Translations under genes and position numbers: made by a program | The notes under the pieces: generated by a model | What the model was told of the DNA's origin: nothing | Seen by the model: only the letters and a program-made list of their open reading frames with translations | The model's database searches: none | Source: Phycomyces nitens | Taxonomy: Eukaryota > Mucoromycota > Mucoromycetes > Mucorales > Phycomycetaceae | Reading direction: 5' to 3' | Length of the DNA: 64,000 nucleotides | Assembly (NCBI GenBank): GCA_022702545.1 | Contig: JAHRBC010000001.1 | Span: 4,340,001-4,404,000, forward strand | Part shown: positions 1-12,220 of the stretch, piece after piece | Layout of the letters: the number at the start of each line of letters is the position of its first letter | How positions within the stretch are numbered: position 1 is the first letter of the stretch

Positions 1-562
1 AAGGCAGACACTCCAGTGGATTTCCAGCGCCTGATGAGGCCAGACCCCATCTTGTTTTACGATGAGAATATCTTGTACGAGGACGAATTGGCAGACAATG
101 GAACGACAATGCTATCGATACGTCTGGTAAGACATTTTTCTTATAAAAAAAAGAAAGGTTAATTAAGCATTTGAGATATGTAATGTATAGCGTGTCATGC
201 CGACCTGTTTCCTGATTCTCCAACGGCTCTTTATGAGAGTGGATGATGTGTTGTTTAGAATTAACGATACTAGAGTGTATCATGAATTTGGGTCAAAGTA
301 TATCGTGAGAGAGTATACTTCCAAGGAAGACCATTATAACAACATTCGCAAGGTGAGAATAGGATCAACAAGGGCCAAGTATTTATCGACATCTTTAGAA
401 ACTTCCGAGTGGAAAGGTAGACATCTCTTTGCTAAACGATCCAAACTGGGTAGCCCAGATGCTTCCCAAAGAACCCACCGTGTTTTCAAGAGAAAGTCTT
501 TTGGTAGACCATTAACCATTGAAAATCACAATCGACATAAAAAAAACCCCCCAACTCTCTAA
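1..562 (+). CDS. TIP41: TIP41/TIPRL-like TOR-pathway regulator, 3' part
   Basis: The gene enters from the left edge; only its C-terminal half is present. Exon 1-126 ends at a GT donor, the intron is 127-190, and the next exon starts at 191 in frame. Conserved TIP41 blocks are visible: FYDENILYEDELADNG before the intron, then MPTCFLILQRLFMRVD, INDTRVYHEFG and IVREYTS after it. Family members bind PP2A-type phosphatase catalytic subunits and act in TOR signalling in the cytoplasm. The conserved block ends near base 350. After that the frame stays open to a stop at 560-562 but encodes a basic tail that I cannot match to the family. A possible donor (aag|gtgaga, about 353) means the real C-terminus could be spliced differently. 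The gene converges on the methyltransferase at 706. Family assignment is firm; the C-terminus is not. Confidence 0.85.
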
Positions 563-705
563 ATATTTCTCATTGATTGTCATTATATTACTATTATTAT
601 TACTATTATCATTATCATTATCATTATTATTGGAAACCTACATTATTTGCTAAATAAAGATATATATATATGTATATCTATATATCTATATATGATCAAA
701 TAAGC

Positions 706-1946
706 TTAATTACTTTTTTGTTTTGGTTTCTGGGACAGGAATGCAACATAAGTCCACTCAGAATGCATGTCCTTTGCCTTTTGTATAAGATGTGGTGTGG
801 ATGCTATGTATTCCTCAGTAGACATCCCAAGGGCAGGTGCAATTAAGAATCCAAGTCTCTTGATGATGTTTCTGGCAAGGCACATGAACCGAAGACTTTT
901 TTGATCGTCGTCTCCTAATAAAATCATTTAACAAGCCATTTCAGCTGTTTCAAAACTGCACATTTGGCTTACCAAAATTCACAGATCTTTTGTCTGTCAG
1001 GATAGTTGTGAATCCTGCTTCCTTCAAGAGATCAGGCAGGACAGGCACAAGATCAGGGTGCATTTTATTCATCTTGTTGACATTGTACACTAGATAATTA
1101 TGTTTAATATCAATACTACGCATCAAAGATCTCTTACAGGCTGTCATGACTCCAGTGCAATCTTGGTTGTGTTCCTATATTCTGAGCTTTTTAGATTTCG
1201 ATTTTTGCCATCAATGCAAAGAATCTTACCAGAATATTAAGCTCAAGATTCTGAATCAATCCTCCTGGTTTGGTGACTCTGTAGACGTCTTTGAGGAAAG
1301 ATGGCCATTCGATTGCCTTGAGATTTGAACTCCAGTTCCCCAGCCGAACATAGTCAAAATAGTCGTTTTGAAATGGAATGCCGTCAAGGACATTGTGTAG
1401 TAGAAAGTGGGTATTGTTGGGTGATAGTACGGGGAAGTTGGGGCTAATGTCAATGCCATAGTAATCACAGTTGGGATATTCTACCGACATTTCCTTTATA
1501 ATAGATTATAAAATATTATTATTAAAATATTACTAAAATATTAATAATTAATTAATATTCATGTTACCAAAACCCAGGCTCCAGTTGCACACCCAAGGTC
1601 CAGCACCTTTAGTTTAGAGTTAAAGTCTAGGATTTCTTTGGTCTTTGGTAAAAGCTCTCTTTTTTTTTTAAGAATATATATATATATATATAAGTGCCAA
1701 ATAGACGCGTGGTTCTGGTTGTACTCACCCTTCAAAAAGATCTTTAATAGCAAAGTGCATCTGTGCAATATGTTAACTATGCACTCAAATGATTACTGGT
1801 TTTATTACCTCGTTTAAACGATCTTGTTCAATGTCATCGTTTGGAAGCCAATAAGACGCGGTTTGGACATTATGATATTCTCTTTGGTTGTCTGGCGTAT
1901 TTGATTCTACATTTGGTCTGAACTTGTCCTTTGGGCGATACGGCAT
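706..1946 (-). CDS. SAM-dependent methyltransferase, LaeA/UMTA-like
   Basis: A six-exon model on the minus strand keeps frame throughout: 1809-1946, 1729-1760, 1568-1658, 1230-1493, 973-1174 and 706-914, giving 311 aa. The start is the ATG at 1946 (MPYRPKDKFRPN). Class I methyltransferase motifs are clear: motif I VLDLGCATGAW, the acidic strand YYGIDISPNFP, then NVLDGIPFQNDYFDYVRLG and DVYRVTKPGGLIQ. Known relatives include the fungal regulator LaeA and UMTA-type enzymes. This family is large in several early-diverging fungi, so no substrate can be named. The intron after exon 2 contains a TA repeat. It is convergent with the TIP41 gene, only about 140 bp away. Fold assignment is strong; a LaeA-type regulatory role is only a possibility. 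Confidence 0.85.
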
Positions 1947-2901
1947 GATCAAGGTCGCTGTTTGTCTTGGTAATAAAAACAAAGAAAGAAAAAAAGAAGA
2001 AGAAAACGGAGATTGTCCTGTCTGTGCGCGAGTATTTTATGCTTTTTTATCAAGTTTTTTTTTGTAAACATTAAATCATCTCTTTTACTCGCTTGGACTT
2101 TGTATGTAGGTTACATTGTGTCCGACCATAGGAGTACTAAGAAGAAGAAGAAGGATACAAGATTGACTTGCCGCACACGAATAAATGTATATAAAAGGCA
2201 TTTTTTATATTGTGCAACTAGTCGAAACTTGTTTTCTTTTGATTAAATGACAATTCACATCAAAAACTCAGTTTATTCAGCTCTTCAAGTCAGAAAATAA
2301 ACCTTTGGATGGGCTGGTATAGATTACTTTTGACATTAGAGATCATTGTAAAACCATTTATATTAATATATAGAGTTTCGGCCGTCATTATCACTGTACA
2401 CAGACAGCCGCATATGTATGATACGAATTCATATCAATCATATACTAAACTAAGAAGAAAACAACACTCTTGGCCCTTGCATACCACAAATGTCTTGTTG
2501 GTTATCTTGAAAAAAACACACACACACACCTTGTATTCAGTCTGTGTTTTTTTAGTCTAGGTGATAAACCGGGGTTACATTAATTGAATTGTTGGTATAT
2601 ATGATACCCAAGCACTATTCTATATTCAATTGGATTTAATATTATATTTATATGTGTGTATAAATATATATATTACAAAAAGACAATCTCAAGTGTAAGG
2701 ATTTATAGATCAACGAGGTTAGACAAGTAGTTGTGTTATGGTGCACCGAGAGCCCAGTTAACACACCCGCCAATAACACTGCAAAACCTTGACAGTATTC
2801 AACTCCCTTTGCATTTTGTCCCACTTTACAGGTTACAGCGTACACTATCTTTTATAATAATAATAATTGTAACCAAAGATGTCTTGAAGATATGTCTTGC
2901 T
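1947..2901. other. Intergenic, 5' of methyltransferase, 3' of condensin gene
   Basis: This stretch is AT-rich, with a short CA repeat near 2516-2528 and homopolymer A/T runs. Short open frames here show no recognisable motif. It should hold the promoter of the methyltransferase gene on its left side. Confidence 0.5.
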
Positions 2902-5900
2902 TTAATCTGTAGCAACCACAGTATCTACACCATCAGCCATGTCTACATTATTCACAGTATCTACATCTGGATTTTCTACCGTATTCATAGGCATATCCAC
3001 TTCATTTGATGTGTCCTTTACAGGTAATACAGCCGTATCTTCCTCATTCTCATCAAAAGTTTCTTGGTCCTCTCGATTATCTCGATCTTCTGGGATTCTT
3101 TTCTCGACCGATTTCATGAACTTTAGAAGCATGTTCCGTACCACAGGCTCCAGTGATCCATTATCCTGCACAAAATCATTGAATGAATTACTTGATCAGA
3201 TTAGCTGAGAAACTTACACTTTCGACCAATTTCGCCTTGTCAAGCAACTCGCAAAGTTGTTCTTTGGTTGCCTCGTCAATGTACATCTTATTAAGTGTAT
3301 GGCACATAATCTTCCGGGTTCCTTTTTGTAAGACATTGATATAAATATACATCTTTTTCCTTGTCCTGTTATTCTTACTTCCTGCTTGTTTTAAAATGAT
3401 ATCCAGCAGTTCTAATGCCATGCCCACTTGAATTCTAATCCCATCTTCATAATCTTCATTTCTCCGGGTCCTAAGGCAAATTAAATGTTAGTTTTTTAAA
3501 AAAAAATATGATATTTATCTTTTTTTGCACAAAAACTCTACTTACTTTACTACTTTGCGTGGTTCGGTCCAATCAACCAGCATATCTGCAATCTGGCTTG
3601 GCGGTGCCATCTTTTCATTCTCATCTAAATCATCAAAAGTACTACATAGATCTTCAAGTGCTTCAACTGCAATCTGTGTAATTGTCGAATAAGAACCCTC
3701 AAACAAAAGCTTAAAAAATAAATAAAAAAAAGGTTTACCTCTGCCATCATCTTTTGGTTTACAGGCGATGAATAACAGTAGGCAGGAAAGAAATAACTGA
3801 GGCATTGTTGAATGGTCGTATTGTCAATGGTCGAAGGAAAGAAGTACAATAGAACCAAGAGTTTGAGAATCTGTCGAAAATACTGAGATAAGAACAAAGA
3901 TAGACCCGATAAATATTCTACTTCTTACATCTTTGTCCTGGTAGATACGCGAGAGCATAAGTTTAGCCAGACCTTGGGCTGCAATAGCCTGCATATCCGG
4001 ATCATCATGATCAAGAGAGCGTTCGAATATATCCTTTACTTCGTCCAACTAAAGACCCAGTTAATAAACAGAAAAACAAATTGGTTTCATTTAAAGACAT
4101 ATATGATACTTACGCCGTCTAATCCAGACACCATCCAGTCCAGACCATAACATGTAAGCATATCAAACAAGATCTAGTAATACAAGTATCAATCGGGTAT
4201 TGCCTATTTGATATAGCGCCGGCAGGCCAACGTACCATTAATGATTTCTGTTGGAGTTCCAGATGCCCTTTTCTCAAGAGGTGTGTGAGTAGACGAAGAT
4301 TGTGTAGACCAAGTGTCTATAGAATATGGACTTAATACCAGAATTTTTCTTTTTGCCTTTTTCTCTCTTCTTGCCAACTTACCTTATCTAGGCAGCAAAA
4401 CAACCCAAGACAGTGCAGGCCCTCTTCCAAAAGAACTGTCTCATTGCTTTTTACCGAAGGAACAATAAGCTCATTCAACAACCCGTATAGTGTAGAGTTA
4501 TTTTGTAGAGACTAAAGTAAGACAGTAATGATGTTTTAATATGCAATTGGCAATACCAATCTTACCTCTTCGCTTCTTTCCAATATATGTTTACAGATTG
4601 TAAGGCACTTTAGTTGTGCAAGCTTCTTCTTTAGAATATCGGGCTCTCTGTCAGGATCCTCTTCCAGTTTTGGGGAGATACGATTACTGAGCTTAATTTT
4701 CTTTAAGGGTGTGTCGGTAACCTAGGAAGATAACGTGGTTAGAAAATATGGTTCCAGTACAAGGCTACTACTACTTACAGAATATGGACTGTCCTGATCA
4801 CCCAAACCAGATACTTCTTGAATGTCTGATATAATTTCCACCATGGTTCTATCCAATCCTGATATCAATTACCCTGAGAGTATTTCATGCAAACTTACCT
4901 TGTAAAGTCTCTTTCGTCAAACGAAATGATCTTGAATAATTCCACCACACTTGCCAAATGGTTATCAGATACGTCTGGAACCATGATAAGGTCGCCTATT
5001 TGCCAAAAATAATAATAATAAAGACGAATTGGTTAACAATTTATGATGGTTTGGTTATTTTTTTTTTTACATACGTAGCAAATCAAACATCTTTCGCCTT
5101 CCTACTTCATCAGCATAGTCCAGACATTTTGCAATATCCAAGAGTTGAGTAACAATAAACTCATAATCTCCCTTTGTTCCCTTTTCTGATTTTCTCCACA
5201 ATTGGGCATAATCCTGGGTAATAAAAGAGAGTCGGGTAACCTCGGGTAAAACGGCATCCAACTTTTCATCGTACTTTTTGACCATGAAATAAGGTTAGCT
5301 GACGGATATCATTATGACTCATGAATATCCTACCTCTTTAGCCTGTAAGAACTGAATCAAGACCTTTGCAAGGAACGAACTTTCGGGCGAGAGGTTATTC
5401 CAGAATTGATCTAATATGTTGGTTAAGTTTATGCTTTTATATGGCTCATTCCATACCATCAAATTTAATAGAATTCACAATGTCAATACGGGAAGAAAGA
5501 AAGGCACTTAGGATATCTTCTGCTGCATCGCCTTCCAGGATGTCCATTCGTTCAAGGAACTATAACATAATGTCAATAACCTTTGATGTTGAATCCTTTA
5601 GTCTACCTCCAAGAGATTGTGGTCTGCATGTCTAATCCAATGCATCGATATCATCTTGCTGGCTGCCTTTTTTACCATTGGGTCTCTAGAACAGGGCTAA
5701 GAATCGTAAACCCAAGTACGCGTTCCCAAATACCTATCATTAAGTCCACATTTGAGAAGCAAATGTCTCTCCTGGCAAGGTATCGATCTGAAATCCTGGA
5801 TCTCAGCCATTGGCTTCAGGTATACCACTCGACGATTGGTAGCATCCGCATCTCGGGCTCTCTCGACAATATAGGGAATCGTTTCGTCGGTTTGGTCAAG

Positions 5901-6831
5901 GTTAAACAGGACCACTCTTCGCACCTCACTACACATGTATTCAAATAAGTCAAGGTTGCCACTTCATTTTTTTTTTTAATTTCGTACGCGCTAGGATCAT
6001 GCCGAAGTGCCCAGACCAGCTTTTGTGTGATTGTCTTTCCATCCACTTCGTCTACTTCAGAATCTGCACTCTGGAGTCTCGAGAGCGCAGTGGCAGCCTG
6101 GCTACGAACACTGGCCTCCTTGTCTCTGATACGTTCAAACAACGCTCGCTTCAATTCTTGGTAAATGTCTTCACTACACATCCAATTGTGCTTATTTAGC
6201 CAATCCTTCTTATTTAATTTCTACATCAAACCACTCTACATCATCAACCTCTTTCTAATAATGATTTACGTACTCAATTTCACCCAGTGAATTTACACTA
6301 AGGGCAACAACCTGGCAGCTTCTTAACCGTACCGTCTTATTCTTGGCCATCAAACCCTTTATGAGGTGACGCATCAAATGTTCCACAAAACGAGACGATA
6401 TGGTTTCTTCTCCTTCCATATCTTCACTCTCCTCTGCTTCCTTTACGTCTTTACGTAGTTTATATTTGTGAATAATTGAATTTATTTATTTGTTTGAAAA
6501 CCATTGATCGTTTACCTTGTTGTTGGGTGTATTGCAAAAAGGCCGCAATAAACCTAACAATTCTGTCTGCGTGTGGCTCGCGTTTCTTTACTGTGAGAAT
6601 CTTATTGACATTTCGAAAAAACTCCTGGTCAAATTCAGATTCACCATCGAAATCGATCTCATGAGGTTCGTTTTCAACGATTGGCGAAAGAAGACAAGAT
6701 TGGGCCTGTAGTTTTCGAAGCGCAATCGAGTACTTTCGGTGATTTGCATTGGGTTTCTGGGCATCATTGAAAATTTGTGAAATCGATGTTCTCAGGGATG
6801 CCGCTGAGTTTGGCTTGTGAATTGATGTCAT
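2902..6831 (-). CDS. cnd3: Condensin complex subunit 3 (CAP-G / Cnd3 / Ycg1)
   Basis: This is a long multi-exon gene reading right to left. The first exon is 6516-6831 (start MTSIHKPNSAASLRTS); the last runs 2902-3165 and ends in an acidic tail. Family landmarks appear in order: ISQIFNDAQ near the N-terminus, VKKREPHADRIVRFIAAFLQ, HLMRHLIKGLMAKNKTVRLR, LFERIRDKEASVRSQAATAL, ALRHDPSA joined by splicing to EVRRVVLFNL, then YIVERARDADATNRRVVYLK. These are HEAT repeats typical of the non-SMC condensin I subunit that helps load condensin on chromatin for mitotic chromosome compaction. The remaining exons lie between about 3190 and 6270 and are separated by roughly 50-70 nt introns; I did not resolve every junction. 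The length suits the family. Identity is confident; internal exon edges are approximate. Confidence 0.9.
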
Positions 6832-8000
6832 TTTTGATTGATCGATACAATTGTCTTTATGTATATGTATCTATATATGCCTGTGTGTAAAAAGAGAGAA
6901 AAGAGGACGAGGACAAGCGACCAAGTGTACACACACGGCAAGTAGTAGGAAATTTGAATGGGCAACCAAGCAAAGGTTAAATAGTAGAAAAGCAGTCCTG
7001 AGATGAACCCCTCGAGTTGACCGTTTGATCCCATTATCGTAAAAACACACAGTTTATCAACGTAAAATAAATGGCATTTAGAGATGACTTGCAGAAAAAG
7101 TAGGCTTGCAAAAGTATAAAAGCAGTGGGGTTTATAAAGGTGATTACACTATTAATATAAAGAAATTGGATTTATAATATGTATTTATATCAGCCAGTAT
7201 AGGCTAGTCAACATTTATCATACTACAAGATCGATTTTTGTCATTTTTATTCATCCAAGTGCTTAAAGGCACCTTTAACCATGGCCAAAACAAATAAAGA
7301 TGTATTTATATTACCTGCCGTGGCTAATAATACTAAAACACAATTTGGATATAGTTTACTATTTCTATACCGCAGTTTTTCTAATGTTTGGCAAAATTAT
7401 GGCCTTTCTTCTTCTTCTTTGGTATGCAATCTTGGAGATTTATCCAGAAAATGCTCAATTTAAAAAGTCTACAAAAGAATAAAAGATGCCAGAAATCTTG
7501 GGTTTTTCCTAGTTTTTTTATTTTAAAAAAAAAATCAAACTGATTAGCAAGACAAGATTCATACGGCTTCCTGCAATTAAAGAGATGCTTAGACATTTTG
7601 GCAAGTCCAACTTTTATTCAAAATGTATACAAGTTTCTGAGGTTCATAACTACAGCATATCTTATCCAGCCTTGGGTAAATAGGGAGTAAAAGTATCTGT
7701 CTTGTCATGTCTGTCCAGAACATCCATCCTAATTTCATGAATTTAACTAAAAGTCATCGTGCCTTTCCTGAATACCACAGGTTTTCTTTTCTTAGATAAA
7801 GACCATTTTTTAGAATTAATTGAAAAAAGTCTCATTTTTTAAAGAAATTCGCCTAAAAAGATTCCAAAGTTGTCTCAATCTCAAGTAAAAGCACTGTATT
7901 ATTAAGATGTCAAGTTTACAGTGTTAACAAAAATAGGTTATACTTATCACATAATGTCTGCATTTATTTTCGTTATAAGCAATCGCCCGATCATCCAAGT
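6832..8000. other. Gene-poor intergenic region
   Basis: This DNA lies upstream of the condensin gene. A TA-rich block at about 6855-6885 and several A/T runs are present. Short frames (for example 7281-7463 +) have no recognisable motif, signal peptide or splice support. I see no gene. Confidence 0.5.
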
Positions 8001-8470
8001 AAACCCAGTGCCTTTCCCAAACATGTACTGCCATCATTTTCCAGTTTTCTTGTAAACCCTCCTTTAACTCTTTCAGACCAAGACCTTCTTTTTGTTAATC
8101 ATTTATGCCATCGCTGCCTTGTGCGATGTCGCATTGTTACTTTGGTATATTTATCCACCATCCTCCAAATTAGAAACATTTCTGTAGAACAAAAAAAATG
8201 GCATTCATGTTGCCGTTCAGTATAACAAATGACCCAACCCTTCCTAACAAGGTACACGCCAAAACCATAATAGTGTCTCAATTTCCTTGTATTGTTTAAT
8301 AATACAAGAAATTGTTAAAGGTGGTATGTTTTCGTGTCTAGCAATGTATGCAATTTTCATTCCGTTTATGCTGAGCCTAAGTATTGTTCCCTTCTTAAAT
8401 ATCAAAGGATTTGAAAAAAAATAAAGTCTCATTGGGATAAGGATCTTGTACTTTGGGTATGCTGTCAAAT
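8000..8470 (-). mobile_element. Tc1/mariner-type transposase relic, internally deleted
   Basis: Read on the minus strand, three transposase pieces occur in the right order. Near 8470-8290 there is a helix-turn-helix segment (LSINGMKIAYIARHENIPPL followed by TISCIIKQYKE). Near 8240-8205 another frame gives FVILNGNMNA. Near 8150-8105 a further frame gives NNATSHKAAMA, resembling the second catalytic Asp block of Tc1 enzymes (QDNAxxHK) with Asn replacing Asp. Near 8080-8030 there is KELKEGLQENWKMM, resembling the C-terminal part. The DDE centre and the block with the third acidic residue are missing, and frames are broken by stops. This is a dead, shrunken copy. I did not find terminal inverted repeats. 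Confidence 0.6.
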
Positions 8471-10020
8471 ATGATGATTGAATCCAAGAGATTGAGAAAA
8501 TTAAAGTGTAAATGATTTACCAAGTAGTAGTAACAGTCGCAAATAATATTCTGAAAGATTTGAAGAGGTGCCTAGTACGAATAATTATACAGAGAGATGG
8601 ATAGAGTGAGTAAACAGTTTAGGTTTCTTGGTTGGAGATACGAATGATTATTCATAGATTTATACAGGCAAAATTATATGGTGTCTATTTACTAATAATA
8701 ACATGCTTGATCTATATATGAGAATAAATTCATTTGGAAACCAAAGCAAAACAAGACATCTGGTACAAGGCAGACCTTGGAACGTATAGTGTTGTATTCG
8801 ATTATATAAAGCCATCTAGTTGTTTATTAAATAATCGGACAAATAAGCTATACTTTCCACGTTGGTATGTCAAGTATTTATAAATTAGTGGCACCGACTC
8901 TGGTGTCATATCTATTTGCACAACGGATTTTCAAAGACGGGGATGAACATTATGGAGTATCCTGAAACTGCAAATGAAATGTCAATGTCCGCTCAGCTCA
9001 TATTTTGTACCTGTTTGTACAAAAATCAATTATTCTTGAACAAGTGCACGGTCCAGCTCAAATTACCTAAATTTTAAAGAAAAACCAATCGCCGTTCAAA
9101 GACCTGCTCCGTCTTGAAGTTTTAATACTACACAAATGAAGACCAACCTTTAACTTATTTAATTATGTACTTCTTTACTTGTTTCCTTTTAAAAGCGTTG
9201 ATTCTCACAGTAAACTACTTATTCTCATCATGTCAAAAATATATTCCCACACTGGCTCACGTCATCACCAAAATACGTGGTGACCTCACACCCACAAAAT
9301 ATTTGTCTATAAAGACAGGGGCTTTGGGCGCGTATTGTTGTTTCTGTTTTCTTACTTCTCTTTCCGTTACCATTTCACTTTCTCAAGGGCATGTCAAGGT
9401 AAGCAAATTTTCACTTCATCCACTCCTAGTTTTGTCAACTATGGCTCCGCCTTTATGACGGACGGACTTTTAATGATGGATGGGTGTGTTTTATGATGTT
9501 TTTGAACCATCAAACTAACGTGTCATTCAGATGTAGTGAACACTTGTTGGTGCCAAAAGCATTTCAAAACATAGCCGGCTCACTCTATCTTGTGCTGAAA
9601 ATCATCCAAGTGACCTGTCAAAAAGCACTAGCAAAGGCGTGATGCCTAATGACCATCTCTGTCAAACATGTAAATGACCTTCATTCCACCCTCCTGTCTC
9701 ATTCCCAAGCCTGATACCATTGTCTCTACCTTTTGCAACTAGACTCGCGTAGGTTTGCCCAAAAATATAACTGTTTTTGACATAAACTTTTGGTAATCAC
9801 ATATTGAGTCCAACACGCCTTGGGTCTCATCTCACGAAGAAATTGATGTTGATTATGAAATCGAATACAGTGAATTGAGACCACCAGTCAAAAACTCAAT
9901 GCCACAGCTGGTATACTGAGAACAGCACTGGCCATTCCATTTCCGTGCGGCATCAACGCACTCCAGTAGGTATGAATATATCTTTCTCTCTATTTTTAAT
10001 ATCCTTGACATCTAACTGTT
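8471..10020. other. Gene-poor intergenic region
   Basis: AT-rich sequence with no coding pattern that I recognise. A 97-codon frame at 9165-9458 (+) is hydrophobic at its start but matches no family I know and has no splice context. I treat this region as non-coding. Confidence 0.45.
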
Positions 10021-10900
10021 GGATTCATATATTCGATCAAGGTCTTCCAAGTCGGTCCCCACGGATGTGCCTCAAGAAACATCGCCCTGGTCCGGATAGG
10101 GTGTGAATATTGCGAGGTTCTAAAGTTCGATTTAATACGCCAACGGTGAATGGAGGGACGCGTCCATGTCACGTATTGGATTTCGGCTTTGGGACCTTTG
10201 CGTATTCACATCTTCTGCAGTGAGTGCAAGCATACTTGAACCTCTGGTATGGCTGGTCAGAGTTGTATTGGTATATGCGCTGCAGCCCCGTTGGTCTCTA
10301 CTGGTTCGATGGCTATCGTCCAGCTCATTTCGGTGTTTGGGCTCAGCAAGAAGGGAAACATTCGGTTGCTTACTTCATGATGGATATCAAGGTATGTCTA
10401 TGTCGGAATGCGGTGTGGTCTCGGCACAACAGTCCGAGGGTGGTGGAGAGGCGTGTCCATTGCTTATTGGCCCTTGGTTGCATCGTTGTTTCGGCATACA
10501 CTACCTTGGTAACCGTCAAGTTGTTCGCAATCGGATGTATCCTAGCCCTTCGGTCTTCGACCTGGCGCCGGCTGATATGGTGCCGATCTGAGCTCTTTTG
10601 TACAGCCGACCTAGGTGTATCGTCGGCACCATTCAGCCCTTTGGTCCTCGGCTTCCGGTCTTCCAGGTTTTCGGGCATTGGTAAAAGTTTTCTGTTTTCA
10701 TTGGTACTCACTCTCTACTGTTCTTGATGTTAGCTCTCTGCTCCGTAGTTTCCAAGTTTCCAGTCATTGGCTTCCATTCCAGAATATCCTTGGTAAGTGT
10801 TTTCGGTTTTCTTCAGTACTAAATCTATGTTGTTCTTGGTGCTAGTTCGCTGGTTTCTCTGCCGCCGGTTCTTGCTTGAGGGGAGGCATTAAATGCCCAT
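10020..10900. other. GC-rich island with a diverged tandem duplication, origin unknown
   Basis: Base composition rises to about 50% GC against roughly one third GC around it. Open frames of 113-167 codons exist on both strands (10166-10591 +, 10224-10727 +, 10370-10711 -), but none shows a recognisable domain. Two copies of a segment of about 85 bp lie in tandem at about 10660-10745 and 10765-10860; both carry a 'tactgttcttgatg' / 'tatgttgttcttgg'-like core. The block ends in a purine run (ttgaggggagg) overlapping a palindrome, ggcattaaatgcc. It may be the remains of a transposable element. I cannot name it. Confidence 0.4.
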
Positions 10901-12220
10901 GATAGGCCCAAATGATGAGATGATGCTAGATTCTTTTTTTTTTAAAAAAGAAAAGATGGTGCATTCTGATGGTCCCATAAGTATAATAATGCTTCCCTCG
11001 TATTTTCGTTGTATTCGACAATAAATTTTTATTTTGATCAAGTATATTAGTGGAAATGAATAAAACCCATTTTTATTATCAAGTTTAAACTGTTCATTTT
11101 ATACTTGGCCCAGAACAACATGTTGGTTGTCTTGACACCTGAAAAAAATAGCTGTATAGGTGCCTACTCTTAATCATATAGGAAGTATCTTGAATCCCCA
11201 AAGGTTTCTGAGATTCATAAAGATCATATTAAAAGATATTAATTTACAGTGATCAAAAAAATAGGTCATGTTTAATAAGGAATATATCTAAATTTACTTT
11301 TTTCTTATTTTCTCGAGATATTAATAGATTTCAAGAGACATTGAAGAAAAACAAAGTGCAAAGGTGTACTAAAAGAGGACGATGGATTTAATCGTGAATA
11401 TTTCTGTTTGTACCCTGTATATAACTAAATAAAATAAAATAAAATAAAAAAGATCGTTATCTTGAAAATGCGCTTCAACTCAGATATATTGGCTCAATAG
11501 TCTTTACCCAAGACTTGGAAGAAGATTCTCAATCCAAGACCTCGGGAGGTTCAGTTTATTAAAACGCACCTCAAATATCCAAGAATACCCGGATTTGGAA
11601 TCAAACGCGGGTACAGAGCTTGCAATCCCAATGACACTTTTGATTGCTTTTTATGGAAGATTAACTACTCGGTTATTTGCTGCGTTCTTTTTTACCAGAA
11701 TTATGTGCCTGCCACTCAAAATAATATATTCTTTATGCCTGTAGCTAATCATTCACCAAATCTCATGCTAATCCAATCACTTTTTTCTTTTTTCTTTTCA
11801 TTCTAAATATAACAGAAAAAATAGAAGAAGTCTTTGGCTCTAATGTAGTTGATTCCAATTGAGATTGCTCCAATGTACACAATCTACTGAATCAATACCC
11901 TAGCAACATAAAATACTCCAAAGTATTTCTCATATTGGCCAATGTACAACAACAGCAACTACAACAAAAAGAAACAATCTATTTAATATACAAGTTTACA
12001 GCATTATCGAGTTTGTTAATTCCTTACGATACGTGTTAATATATATGTATCTTTCATTTCTATTTTATACACCGCATAAAATCTTGATGATGAGAATTTT
12101 AAAGACAATGAGATTCCATATTTACTTTTGAATATTTTTTATTTATTATATAAAGCAAAGATATGCTCGGCATATTGGTTGTCTTGATATACATCATAAA
12201 TACAAAATATTTTAGAGAGT
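10901..12220. other. Gene-free AT-rich region
   Basis: No open frame with recognisable content. The region includes an AAAAT repeat at about 11428-11450. It lies 3' of the aldo/keto reductase gene, so its right end holds that gene's 3' untranslated region. Confidence 0.5.

Noticed and set aside
8244..8468. Small independent gene on the minus strand
   Set aside because: Its content is a transposase helix-turn-helix, and neighbouring frames carry further transposase pieces, so it is part of a Tc1 relic.
10370..10711. 113-codon minus-strand frame as a gene in the GC-rich island
   Set aside because: No recognisable motif, start context or splice support; kept only as part of an unexplained island.
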